A stretch of DNA of 13,830 bases from an uncultured Saprospiraceae bacterium (GTDB lineage Bacteria > Bacteroidota > Bacteroidia > Chitinophagales > Saprospiraceae). The notes under the pieces were generated by a model. The model ran no database searches. It saw nothing but the letters and a program-made list of their open reading frames with translations, and was not told the DNA's origin. Position numbers and translations under genes: made by a program. Shown piece by piece: positions 1 through 7,395 of the stretch. Each line of letters starts with the position of its first letter. Positions within the stretch are counted from its first letter, which is position 1. Location: contig CALMIT010000442.1 in assembly GCA_937864255.1 (NCBI GenBank), positions 1-13,830 of the forward strand. The letters run 5' to 3'.

Positions 1-2163
1 GACCGCCGGCGTTTTTCCTTTTACTGTGATTTTTGTAGAATCATAATAATTGCAACCTATCGAATTATCAATATTTACATAAAACCAATACATACCAGTG
101 TCGCGGGGTACGACTACAATTTTGGAGGTATCCGTATCCCCGACGATCCAGGGATTTTGCATCCAGTCAATTTGTAATGAATTGTCGATCGGATTTTGAT
201 TTATCACACAAATCAAAATTGTATCACCCAAACAAATTGTCGTATCCGGCTGAGACATTATTCCGACGGAAATGAAATTAATACGAACTGTTTTGGTTAT
301 GTCATCGGTGCAGGGCAAAAAATTATTGATAGTCAGGCTAACAGTCGTGTCTGTGCGTGTGATAATTATTTCCGGATTTTGATCCGAAGAAGTACGACCT
401 CTGCCGAAATCCCAATTCCAGCTACTGATATTGCCCGTGGATCTATCCAAAAATCTGACCAGCGCACTATCGCCGAAACATTCCAAAACTTCCCATTCAA
501 AATCTGCCTGTACGCCTCCGGTGTCAACTACCACGGTGTCTGCCATAGCCATACATCCGACAGCGTCAGTTACTTTGACGGTGTAACTGCCTGGAAATAA
601 ATTTGTCGCCACAGGTGTCGTTTGTTGGGCAGGATCATTCCATTGATAATCAAATGGCGGCGTGCCGCCATTTACGACAGTTGCTATTTGACCACTATTA
701 TCTCCACAAAATGCGGGGCTTGAAAATAACTGGACAATCAAATCTGTATCTGTCTTTACTTCCGCGGAGTCTCGTCCCTCGCATCCTGCCGCATCGGTCA
801 CTGTGACGTAATACCACCCCGGCGTAAGATTCGTAATTGTCGAAGTATTGCCTCCGTTGCTCCACTGATACATAAAAGGCGCGAGACCTCCCATCGCCAC
901 AACGGTTGCGCTGCCGTCGTCCATCGCAACACAATTTGCCGGTGTGGAAGAGGTTTCTAAAATCAGGGAGGAACTCATTTTCACGGTATCGGTATCTGTT
1001 CCTGTACAGCCGTTGGCATCTGTCACGGTCACCGAGTAAACGCCCGGAGTTAAATTTGAAATCACCGGTTGATCTGAACCAGTATTCCATTGATAGGTAA
1101 AAGGCGCTGTACCATTGTTTACAACAGCAGCGGCTGAGCCGTCATCCGTTCCGCCACAACTCACATGCGTGGGCGCCACATCCACATCCAGCCCGCCTGT
1201 GGTTATAGTAAAATCCAAACCTTGTTTACAATTGTTGGCATCCGTCACTGTAATCCAATAATCCCCGGAAGGTAAGTCATAAACCATAGTACCCCATGCA
1301 CCTGTACTCCATTCGTAGGTATAAGGAGGAGTTCCGCCGGAAGCTGTCGCCCTTACGTCGGCAGTGGCGGTAGGATCACACCCGGAATAAATAATATCAA
1401 GATCTATAACGGTGGGTGGCGGCTCATATACTGAATCTCCAGCCACGGCAGTACACCCGTTTGCATCTGTCACGGTCACTTCATAATAACCCGGTGGCAG
1501 CCAGCCAAGTATTTGAGTGGTATCGCCCGTGTTCCATAAAAAAGTAAAAGGCCCGGTACCGCTCGTGACTTCTGCCGCCGCGCTTCCGTCGCACCACATC
1601 GGGCAAATTACGTCTATGGTTATTACGGTCACTTGCAAAGGTTCGTTCACTACCAAGGGCGTAAGAGACTTGCACCCGTTGGCGTCATTGACGGTGAGCA
1701 TATAAAATCCGGCAGCCGGCATTTCCAATATCGAATCTCTGTCGCCATTGCTCCAAAGAAAAATATACGGCGGCACGCCGCCTGATGCCGAACCGATAAA
1801 ATCTCCCTGTGAGCCGTTGCAAACCGAGCCCGCCGGAGCGATCGCGGATGTTAATAAGGGTGGATAAATGACGGTGACCGAAGCTGAAGCACTCATCTGA
1901 TTTGCATCGGTGACCGTTACAGAAATGGCGCCCGCACCTATGCCAAATGTTGTTTGCCCCGATTGAAAATTACTCCACAAGTACGTGTAAGGCGGCGTAC
2001 CGTTTTGCACATGCGCCGTAGCCGTACCATCCGTGTAACCGTGGCAAGTGGGACCGTTGACTTCTATGTCAACCGAAATTTGTCCCATGTTTGCCTGTAC
2101 AAAAAATACATTCAGAAAAAACAGGCAAACGAGGTGATTTAAAAGTATCTGGCGTTTGTTCAT
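1..2163 (-). CDS. SprB-repeat / PKD-domain surface protein, N-terminal 721 residues (runs off left edge)
   Basis: This is an uninterrupted minus-strand frame with no stop before the window edge, so only the N-terminal part is present. Residues 1-24 form a signal peptide (MNKRQ, hydrophobic core, cut near VQA/N). Seven tandem repeats of 72-76 residues follow. Their closing motif VTVTDANGC or a variant lies at 82-89, 156-164, 229-237, 304-312, 378-386, 453-461 and 529-537. Each repeat also has an early Cys (40, 115, 187, 262, 336, 411, 486) and a central PPYTYxW-like core. This matches the SprB repeat family of gliding and T9SS-exported adhesins. A PKD domain follows at about 552-635 (WNWDFG at 582-587), then another Ig-like domain with DTTICLGD at 640-647. 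The product is probably exported and displayed on the surface; a C-terminal sorting domain would lie outside the window. An in-frame ATG ending at 2175 is an alternative start. The gene is third in line after porP/sprF and the OmpA-like gene, 64 bp after the latter. Confidence 0.88.
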   Translation of the reverse strand, partial: MNKRQILLNHLVCLFFLNVFFVQANMGQISVDIEVNGPTCHGYTDGTATAHVQNGTPPYTYLWSNFQSGQTTFGIGAGAISVTVTDANQMSASASVTVIYPPLLTSAIAPAGSVCNGSQGDFIGSASGGVPPYIFLWSNGDRDSILEMPAAGFYMLTVNDANGCKSLTPLVVNEPLQVTVITIDVICPMWCDGSAAAEVTSGTGPFTFLWNTGDTTQILGWLPPGYYEVTVTDANGCTAVAGDSVYEPPPTVIDLDIIYSGCDPTATADVRATASGGTPPYTYEWSTGAWGTMVYDLPSGDYWITVTDANNCKQGLDFTITTGGLDVDVAPTHVSCGGTDDGSAAAVVNNGTAPFTYQWNTGSDQPVISNLTPGVYSVTVTDANGCTGTDTDTVKMSSSLILETSSTPANCVAMDDGSATVVAMGGLAPFMYQWSNGGNTSTITNLTPGWYYVTVTDAAGCEGRDSAEVKTDTDLIVQLFSSPAFCGDNSGQIATVVNGGTPPFDYQWNDPAQQTTPVATNLFPGSYTVKVTDAVGCMAMADTVVVDTGGVQADFEWEVLECFGDSALVRFLDRSTGNISSWNWDFGRGRTSSDQNPEIIITRTDTTVSLTINNFLPCTDDITKTVRINFISVGIMSQPDTTICLGDTILICVINQNPIDNSLQIDWMQNPWIVGDTDTSKIVVVPRDTGMYWFYVNIDNSIGCNYYDSTKITVKGKTPAV
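337..2077 (-). repeat. Seven tandem SprB-type coding repeats, about 220 bp each
   Basis: The DNA encoding residues about 29-545 of the surface protein repeats every 216-228 bp. The repetition is clearest at the codons for VTVTDANGC: the string GCATCTGTCACGGTCAC occurs near 1017 and again near 1463, with diverged versions near 791, 1231 and 1906. The copies differ substantially elsewhere, so this is an old domain array and not a recent tandem duplication. Repeat 1 lacks the second cysteine (DANQM instead of DANGC). Repeat 3 has an extra cysteine at residue 191. Confidence 0.8.
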
Positions 2164-2227
2164 ATTTCTTATCATGGTTTTCACTTAAATGAATTTTAAA
2201 TAAAAATCTGCTCGAATCCTTTTCCGA

Positions 2228-4651
2228 TTACCTGCCTTGTGCCGGCATTTTGCTTTCTGTCGAAGACAATTTTTCAAACCGGCGGATATCAATTATTCTG
2301 ACTTTTCTTTCCTGCGAGGCATCCACGCTATACACCGACATTCTGCGATTTTTAGGATCTCCCGACACGTCTTTGGATGATTGTTCTTCGCCGTGAGGCA
2401 GTTCTTTTATTTTTAATTGTCCGTTGTCGAGGTAATTTTTCAATACGCCCTTGTTGTGAGCAGCCAGGTGATTGACGACTGATTTGATGCGGCGAGCGGT
2501 AAGGTTTTTATTATAATCGCTGTTTGCCAGTGGGCTTGCAAAGCCTTCCAATATAATTTCAAATTCATTTCCTTTTTCCAGATAGCTCTGTATCAGCCCG
2601 CAAAAACTATTGAGCCTGTCATAATTCCGTTTTACCTCGTTTTCAAAAAAATCCTCGATCCTTTTTTCGGATGCATCTTTTGCCTGCCCTTCCAGATTTT
2701 GGGTGAACTGCTCCTTGAAAGTTTTCTTTCTTGCAAAATATGCTTCGAAGGTCTGCCCATAATTCAAAAGCGTAGTCGTCTGTAAGGTTCTCGGATTCGG
2801 GTGGTCGTTGTCAAAATATAAAACCAGCGGCAAATCGCCGAAAGGCATAAGGTAAAGGCTGTCGCGCAAAATGGCGGGTTCAAAAATTCCTGCGGTGTTC
2901 ACTGTACTTTTATCTTCCTGAAAAAATTCTTTATAGCCTTCTATTTGCCACAACACGCCCTCATAAAGCGTGTAATAAAAATCATTTCCGGCCGTATTGA
3001 TTTTTTCGATAATCCGGGCACTTTTCGAATCGGTCAGTTTTACAGTCACACCCGTCAACGGCTCTTTTGTAATAGCGTCAAAAGTATATACCTCCAAACG
3101 AATGACGGGCGTCAGATAAAGCGCTTCCGAAAGCGTCTTGCTTTTAAAAAAGCCTTGCGTACTCACTTGTGCCGAATCCGGCAGCCAGCCTTCTTTTTCG
3201 GCGATTACCATATAATTTTTATCCAAAGCCAGTTCAAACGGAAATTCATTACCTGCAAAATTGGGCACTCTTGACAATTCAGCGCCGGTTTCCATATCTA
3301 TCAGTCTGACCGTAGCGCCGTTTAGTTTGTCGTTGTTGGCAATGTTGTAGGTAGATGCAATCAATTTCACCTCTATGGGATAAGCGTAGATGTCATTGCA
3401 CTTGCAATCTTTATCCTCCGAAGCACACATACATCCCGGACGATTGGACGTAAAATAAGCCGTAGCCCTGTCCGAACTGAATGAAAAATACAAATCATCG
3501 TAACTGCTATTTAGCGGGTAACCGGTGTGTTCGGGTATGCTCCAGTCATTCTCCCGTGACCATGTGCTGTAAAAAACATCCAAGCCGCCCAGTCCGCGCC
3601 TGCCGTCAGAGCTAAAAAATAAAGTAGAAGATGAAAAATGAAAAAATGGGGAAATATCATCGCCGGGTGAATTGACGATGGCAAGATTGGAAGGTTCGCT
3701 GTAAATGCCGTCGGGCATTAAGGTCGTAAACCAAATATCCAAGCCGCCTTGTCCGCCGGGGCGGTCGCTCACAAAATAAAGTACTTCGTTTCCAGCCTGA
3801 TCTTTTCCGACTCCCGGCTGTGTGTTCGTAAAACTATCAAGGTTGATATGTGACGGCAGCGGTATCAGTTGTTGTTTTCCATCAGCATTCCCGGTAAAAT
3901 AATAAAGCCTGCATGAAAAACGGGTCGGGCTTTCCTGGTTGCAAAGGTTGATATATTTCCGGCCGCTGACAGGGCTTTCCACAAAATGTGCCGTATGAAG
4001 GTCTTTTTCAGGCAAATCCATTTGAAGCGGATTCGAAACAGTCGAGCCTTCGTCGTGCCGGAATACGCGCAAAACAGGATCTTCGTCTTCATCTAACCGA
4101 AAAGCCGAGGTGTAATACAAAGCGTCATTTTGCCATATTGGACCAAAATCGGAATAAACCGTATTGATTTCATTTCCAAAATGTTTGAAATCAATCGAAT
4201 CAGGATTTGAAATCAACTCTATCGCCCATTCACAATAATCAGCTTCTATAAGCGCCCGGTTTTTCAGCGCTTCCATAGCGACCGCGTCGTCGGCATACAA
4301 TTGAAAAGTATCCAGCGCCTCGGTGTATTTACCCAGACTTTTTTTTACATCAGCTAACCAAAAAAGTGTTTCGGGAAAAGAATCTTTTTGAGGATGTTTT
4401 AAAACTTCGCGATAGTTTTTTTCAGCTACTTCAAAAGCATCAATCAGCCGCGCCGAAGTGGCTGCACCATAAAGAGCATCTATTTTGTTGCTGTCTATAT
4501 CGAGCAGAATGAGGTAGTTGGCGAGCGCGGCAGAATAATCGCCTTGTTCGAATGTCTCCGCTGCTTTTTGCTCATACGCTTTTTTATTCTGAGCAAAAAG
4601 TGTTTGTGAAAGCGGAAACACTATTATTAAGAGTATGAAAATTTTCTTCAT
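2228..4651 (-). CDS. TPR - PD40 - OmpA-like outer-envelope protein
   Basis: The product is 807 residues from the chosen ATG, which directly precedes a good signal peptide (MKKIFILLIIVFPLSQTLFA, cut near residue 20). Reading in order: TPR-like helices about 24-125; PD40/WD40-like beta-propeller motifs, best at about 290-310 (SDRPGGQGGLDIW), 340-360 (SSDGRRGLGGLDVF) and 393-425; two carboxypeptidase-regulatory-like beta domains beginning near 441 and 531; and an OmpA-like C-terminal domain (YFDNDHPNP near 607-615, EGFASPLANSDYN from about 702, then RR in the following helix). OmpA-like domains normally bind peptidoglycan, so the protein probably sits in the periplasm attached to the outer membrane. 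A longer frame to 4702 would need a TTG start inside the porP/sprF coding region and would bury the signal peptide. The gene starts 32 nt after the porP/sprF stop, so co-transcription is likely. Architecture is clear; its exact role in secretion or adhesion is inferred from neighbours. Confidence 0.88.
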   Translation of the reverse strand: MKKIFILLIIVFPLSQTLFAQNKKAYEQKAAETFEQGDYSAALANYLILLDIDSNKIDALYGAATSARLIDAFEVAEKNYREVLKHPQKDSFPETLFWLADVKKSLGKYTEALDTFQLYADDAVAMEALKNRALIEADYCEWAIELISNPDSIDFKHFGNEINTVYSDFGPIWQNDALYYTSAFRLDEDEDPVLRVFRHDEGSTVSNPLQMDLPEKDLHTAHFVESPVSGRKYINLCNQESPTRFSCRLYYFTGNADGKQQLIPLPSHINLDSFTNTQPGVGKDQAGNEVLYFVSDRPGGQGGLDIWFTTLMPDGIYSEPSNLAIVNSPGDDISPFFHFSSSTLFFSSDGRRGLGGLDVFYSTWSRENDWSIPEHTGYPLNSSYDDLYFSFSSDRATAYFTSNRPGCMCASEDKDCKCNDIYAYPIEVKLIASTYNIANNDKLNGATVRLIDMETGAELSRVPNFAGNEFPFELALDKNYMVIAEKEGWLPDSAQVSTQGFFKSKTLSEALYLTPVIRLEVYTFDAITKEPLTGVTVKLTDSKSARIIEKINTAGNDFYYTLYEGVLWQIEGYKEFFQEDKSTVNTAGIFEPAILRDSLYLMPFGDLPLVLYFDNDHPNPRTLQTTTLLNYGQTFEAYFARKKTFKEQFTQNLEGQAKDASEKRIEDFFENEVKRNYDRLNSFCGLIQSYLEKGNEFEIILEGFASPLANSDYNKNLTARRIKSVVNHLAAHNKGVLKNYLDNGQLKIKELPHGEEQSSKDVSGDPKNRRMSVYSVDASQERKVRIIDIRRFEKLSSTESKMPAQGR

Positions 4652-4683
4652 AGAAGTTGTTTTCAGGTTGAAGTTTTGAAGTT

Positions 4684-5769
4684 TTACAAATGCTTTGGAC
4701 AAAGCGGACAGTAATCCTGATCCGGCGCGGGGCGTATATGATAGCGTATGAAAATTTCCGGGCCGCCGTTTGACAAAGAGGCCTGTTCAAAATCTGAAAG
4801 GTTGATATCGTAGCTAAATCCTCCCTCCCAATCTTTATACAAAATACCGACGGCCGGAGCGACGGCATCTTGCAGTCTGTAAAATCCACCCAATTGTAAG
4901 GCAAGTTCGCGCGTAGGCCGCTGGTTCAAATAAATACGTCCGTATGCGCCAAAAATCATTTCCTGATGCGGTCCCTGGAATTGTTTCAGGGCTTGAAACA
5001 AAACGTCAAATTTTTTGGTCAGCATAACTGTGGCCATGCCGTAAAGTGCAAAGCGCGGATCGATTTCCACACTGGCATCGTCTTTAAAACTGCTGTTGGG
5101 GCGATTGATGTGAAACGCGGAAGCGCCCAGTGAAAAAATCGTCCTGGAATTTTTTACCTGGTGTTGAAAATTTAGTCCGGCCGAGACATCTGCGTAAAAT
5201 TTTCCCGAGCGTTGAAAACTTTCCCCGCTGGGCAGGGTGGGATCAAAAAATTTGGAAAATTGCTCGTCAAAATAAAGTTCATCCAATTTAAAAGCGCGTT
5301 GCGCTCCGCCTATTCCTATCCCGGCAGTGATTACATTGCGCCTGGTTATCAGGTAGTTATAAGCTCCGGAAAGTGCCAGTCCCGTCAAAGTCAATCTTGA
5401 ATCTCCGGCAACGTCGTAATCAAAAACGCCTCCGCCCGAAAAATATCCCCTCGCCTTTAAATTTTTTGGTACAAATTTTCTGTCGTACGCCGCCGAAAAA
5501 CTGAGGTAGTTTACCGGCACGTTAGACCACTGATTGCGCAATATCCCCGCAAAACGATGATTACCGTCAAAGGCGCCGGCTAAGGCAGGATTGATTTGGA
5601 GCGGAGCGGCATGAAACTGCGTAAAGTGAATGTCTTGCCCCCGCGCAAAATTCAGGATACCGCATAGTAGTAAAATAGCAGCAATAGCTTTGAGTGTTGA
5701 AAATGCCTTCAAAGTCACAGTTTTTATTTTTATTAAATGAATAATGGAGTTCGGCCTCGGGATTTCCAA
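4684..5769 (-). CDS. PorP/SprF family type IX secretion outer-membrane protein
   Basis: The product is up to 361 residues. After a hydrophobic signal segment ending near ARGQ it begins DIHFTQFHAAPLQINPALAG, followed by LRNQWSNVPVNYLSFSAAYD. This is the hallmark start of the PorP/SprF family, outer-membrane beta-barrels that serve T9SS cargo or SprB-like adhesins. The rest alternates short beta-strand-like stretches and ends in CPLCPKHL, Cys-containing like many family members. Start choice is uncertain: no in-frame ATG precedes the signal peptide. The possible starts are TTG (ending 5769), GTG (ending 5718) and TTG (ending 5712). The last gives a compact signal peptide beginning KAFSTLKAIAAILLLC and may be the true one. 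An in-frame stop lies at 5806-5808. First gene of the probable three-gene surface operon. Confidence 0.88.
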   Translation of the reverse strand: MEIPRPNSIIHLIKIKTVTLKAFSTLKAIAAILLLCGILNFARGQDIHFTQFHAAPLQINPALAGAFDGNHRFAGILRNQWSNVPVNYLSFSAAYDRKFVPKNLKARGYFSGGGVFDYDVAGDSRLTLTGLALSGAYNYLITRRNVITAGIGIGGAQRAFKLDELYFDEQFSKFFDPTLPSGESFQRSGKFYADVSAGLNFQHQVKNSRTIFSLGASAFHINRPNSSFKDDASVEIDPRFALYGMATVMLTKKFDVLFQALKQFQGPHQEMIFGAYGRIYLNQRPTRELALQLGGFYRLQDAVAPAVGILYKDWEGGFSYDINLSDFEQASLSNGGPEIFIRYHIRPAPDQDYCPLCPKHL

Positions 5770-5826
5770 AAAACGGTTTAATTGGAATGGCTCTTTTTCA
5801 TTTAATTAGCACGGAAAGCGAATGAG

Positions 5827-5913
5827 AAATCAAAAAGTAAAAAGTATAATATTTAAAAACCAAAACTATAAACGGTTGATTTTAAAACATTACTTCAAAT
5901 AACTTTTTGATTT
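5827..5913. repeat. 12-bp perfect inverted repeat flanking the candidate promoter
   Basis: AAATCAAAAAGT at 5827-5838 is the exact reverse complement of ACTTTTTGATTT at 5902-5913, with 63 bp between the arms. The candidate -7 box lies in the interval. Low sequence complexity makes a chance match quite possible. A regulator site or an mRNA leader stem would be the alternatives. Confidence 0.35.
5861..5868 (-). promoter_or_regulatory. Candidate Bacteroidota -7 box for porP/sprF operon
   Basis: Read on the minus strand this is TAGTTTTG, an exact match to the Bacteroidota -7 consensus TAnnTTTG. The nearest TTTG that could serve as the -33 element is at 5896-5899, which is farther away than usual. 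The box would give a leader of roughly 85-145 nt, depending on which start codon is used. Confidence 0.35.
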
Positions 5914-6011
5914 TCAAGTAATTAAGACAATTATCCATCTTTTTTGAAAAAAATGCAAGCTTTTGGAAGAATTGTTGGACAAACCGACGCAGCCTTTTAT
6001 GATTTATAATT

Positions 6012-6461
6012 TCACACATTTCTTATCATAGCAATATGCGGTATGTCGTCTTCCAGATACATTTCGCCCACCGGCTCAAAACCGAATGACTTGTAAAAAT
6101 TTTCGAGATAACACTGTGCACTTATTTTTATAGCCGTGCGGCCAAATAATTCTTCCGCTTTTGCGATAGAAAACTTCATCAATTGTTTACCCAAACCTCT
6201 CTTCCGCGCCGCGGGCGCTGTGAGTATTCTGCCTATCGAAGGATATTTTTCGTAAGAAACGCCTTTGGGCAAAAGCCTGCAATAAGCTGACAGGTTTTCA
6301 TTTTCATCCAAAAACATTACATGCCAGGAAAACTGATCTTTGCCATCCGTGTCCAGGTACGGGCAGTTTTGTTCTACAACAAAAACTTCCTGACGCAGGG
6401 ACATAACCTGATACAATCGACTGGTATTCAGTTCATTAAAATGCAGGCACAGCGTTTTCAA
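6012..6461 (-). CDS. ElaA-type GNAT N-acetyltransferase
   Basis: The product is 149 residues, the usual size for the ElaA branch of the GNAT superfamily. Family landmarks: SLRQEVFVVEQNCPYLDTDG (21-40); the strand leading to IGRILTAP (76-83); the acetyl-CoA pyrophosphate loop RKRGLG (86-91); and the C-terminal YLENFYKSFGF (118-128) with YLEDDIPHIAM (135-145). GNAT enzymes move acetyl from acetyl-CoA to an amine; the physiological acceptor of ElaA-type proteins is not established. The start is TTG (6459-6461), because the first in-frame ATG (residue 20) would remove the conserved first strand and helix, and no ATG exists upstream in frame. Upstream, 61 bp away, is the secreted protein gene on the same strand, so they may be co-transcribed. 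Two TTCGAA palindromes sit in that gap (6504-6509 and 6511-6516). Confidence 0.85.
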   Translation of the reverse strand: MKTLCLHFNELNTSRLYQVMSLRQEVFVVEQNCPYLDTDGKDQFSWHVMFLDENENLSAYCRLLPKGVSYEKYPSIGRILTAPAARKRGLGKQLMKFSIAKAEELFGRTAIKISAQCYLENFYKSFGFEPVGEMYLEDDIPHIAMIRNV

Positions 6462-6522
6462 CCCGATAATTTTTAAGTTTGAAAAATAAACCGAATTCCA
6501 AAGTTCGAATTTCGAAGCAAAT

Positions 6523-7332
6523 TTAAAAGGTGGCGAGCGGGGTATTTTTTTCCAACGCGCAACGCATCCAATCCGGAACCGGATCTCCGCTTTCTTTGAT
6601 AAATTTTACTGCGCCGTCATCCATCGCTCTGAATATCCAACGGTGAGATTTGCCATTATTGCTGATGTATTCGCCAAAAACCAATACATATTCCAGCTCC
6701 CAGCCGCCATTGATACGGCGAAGCAAAATGTCGTTGCCGCCTATTTTCGGCACACCGAAATCAACAGATTCCACGCCTTCTATATTAAAAAATTCATTCG
6801 CCGCTGCCGCCACGTTGAGGGGTTCGCGGGTACGAATGGTGATGGCATCCTGTCGCTCATTCCACTGCACGTATTTATCAATGATGAGTTGGTGTGTTTG
6901 TAAAAGTTGGTTGATTTTGGGATTGAGCGTTTCATTTATACCTTGCCTCAAAGGTCTCGCCCAACTGATGTTTTTATCAAAAATGACTGTAAAACTTTCA
7001 ATGGAGGGGTTTGGAAAAGTGTGGACATTACAATTGGCAAGCGACTGGGCTGTCGGACTGTTTTTGTAAACATTGATCAAGGCCCGGTAAATTTCATCTG
7101 TATTTGCTTTTGGAATTTTTACGTTCAAAAACCTGTATTCATCCTTTTCAGCTTCCAGTCTCAGGGCGAGGCGCGCCGCATCTCTTCTAAATTTGCGCTC
7201 AATATGCCGGGGTACTTCGGTGCTGACTTGCTGCGTATTTTTGTCTGATGGTTTTTGAGCGTATAAACCGGACATACCGCCCAACAGCAACACAATCAAA
7301 AAGCAAAATGTACGAAAGCCCGGATGCTTCAT
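6523..7332 (-). CDS. Secreted protein of unknown function
   Basis: I do not recognise the family. The product is 269 residues from an ATG that directly precedes a typical signal peptide (KHPGFR, then hydrophobic FCFLIVLLLGGMSGLYAQ, cut near residue 26). The mature part starts with a charged helical stretch (about 40-66) and continues with mixed alpha/beta sequence. It has two cysteines, C101 (ANCNVHTF) and C258 (WMRCAL), which could form a disulfide in the periplasm. A Trp- and Tyr-rich segment, GGWELEYVLVFGEYISNNGK, is at 209-228. There is no lipobox, no later membrane segment and no catalytic motif that I can name. A longer frame to 7401 needs a TTG start and puts 23 residues ahead of the signal peptide, so it was not used. 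The gene is divergent from mazG across 90 bp and 61 bp upstream of the GNAT gene. Confidence 0.75.
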   Translation of the reverse strand: MKHPGFRTFCFLIVLLLGGMSGLYAQKPSDKNTQQVSTEVPRHIERKFRRDAARLALRLEAEKDEYRFLNVKIPKANTDEIYRALINVYKNSPTAQSLANCNVHTFPNPSIESFTVIFDKNISWARPLRQGINETLNPKINQLLQTHQLIIDKYVQWNERQDAITIRTREPLNVAAAANEFFNIEGVESVDFGVPKIGGNDILLRRINGGWELEYVLVFGEYISNNGKSHRWIFRAMDDGAVKFIKESGDPVPDWMRCALEKNTPLATF

Positions 7333-7395
7333 TTTAAGGGATAAAACGGTTAGAAGAATTTCTTTCCAAAAATCGTGCAAAAGAAAATTCAAAAA

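Larger units (their letters stand above)
5770..6011. promoter_or_regulatory. AT-rich leader region upstream of the porP/sprF operon
   Basis: This 242-bp gap lies between the end of the GNAT gene and porP/sprF. It is very AT-rich and holds no convincing ORF. It contains a candidate promoter box (5861-5868) and a 12-bp inverted repeat around it (5827-5838 and 5902-5913). I see no convincing intrinsic terminator for the GNAT gene here. Confidence 0.5.

Noticed and set aside
1010..1480. Short identical DNA strings suggesting a CRISPR-like array
   Set aside because: The strings encode the repeated VTVTDANGC motif, are about 220 bp or more apart and lie within one continuous coding frame.
196..2142. 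Several plus-strand and other minus-frame reading frames in the left 2 kb
   Set aside because: They are antisense or alternate frames of the SprB-repeat gene, have no recognisable domains, and the repeat-coding frame is continuous through all of them.
4652..4702. Longer N-terminus for the PD40/OmpA-like protein
   Set aside because: It needs a TTG start inside the end of porP/sprF and places 17 residues before a perfect signal peptide that already begins with ATG at 4651.
5941..5954. TTTTTTGAAAAAAA as a terminator for the GNAT gene
   Set aside because: It is an A/T-only stem with a one-base loop and no GC core, so it is unlikely to terminate transcription.
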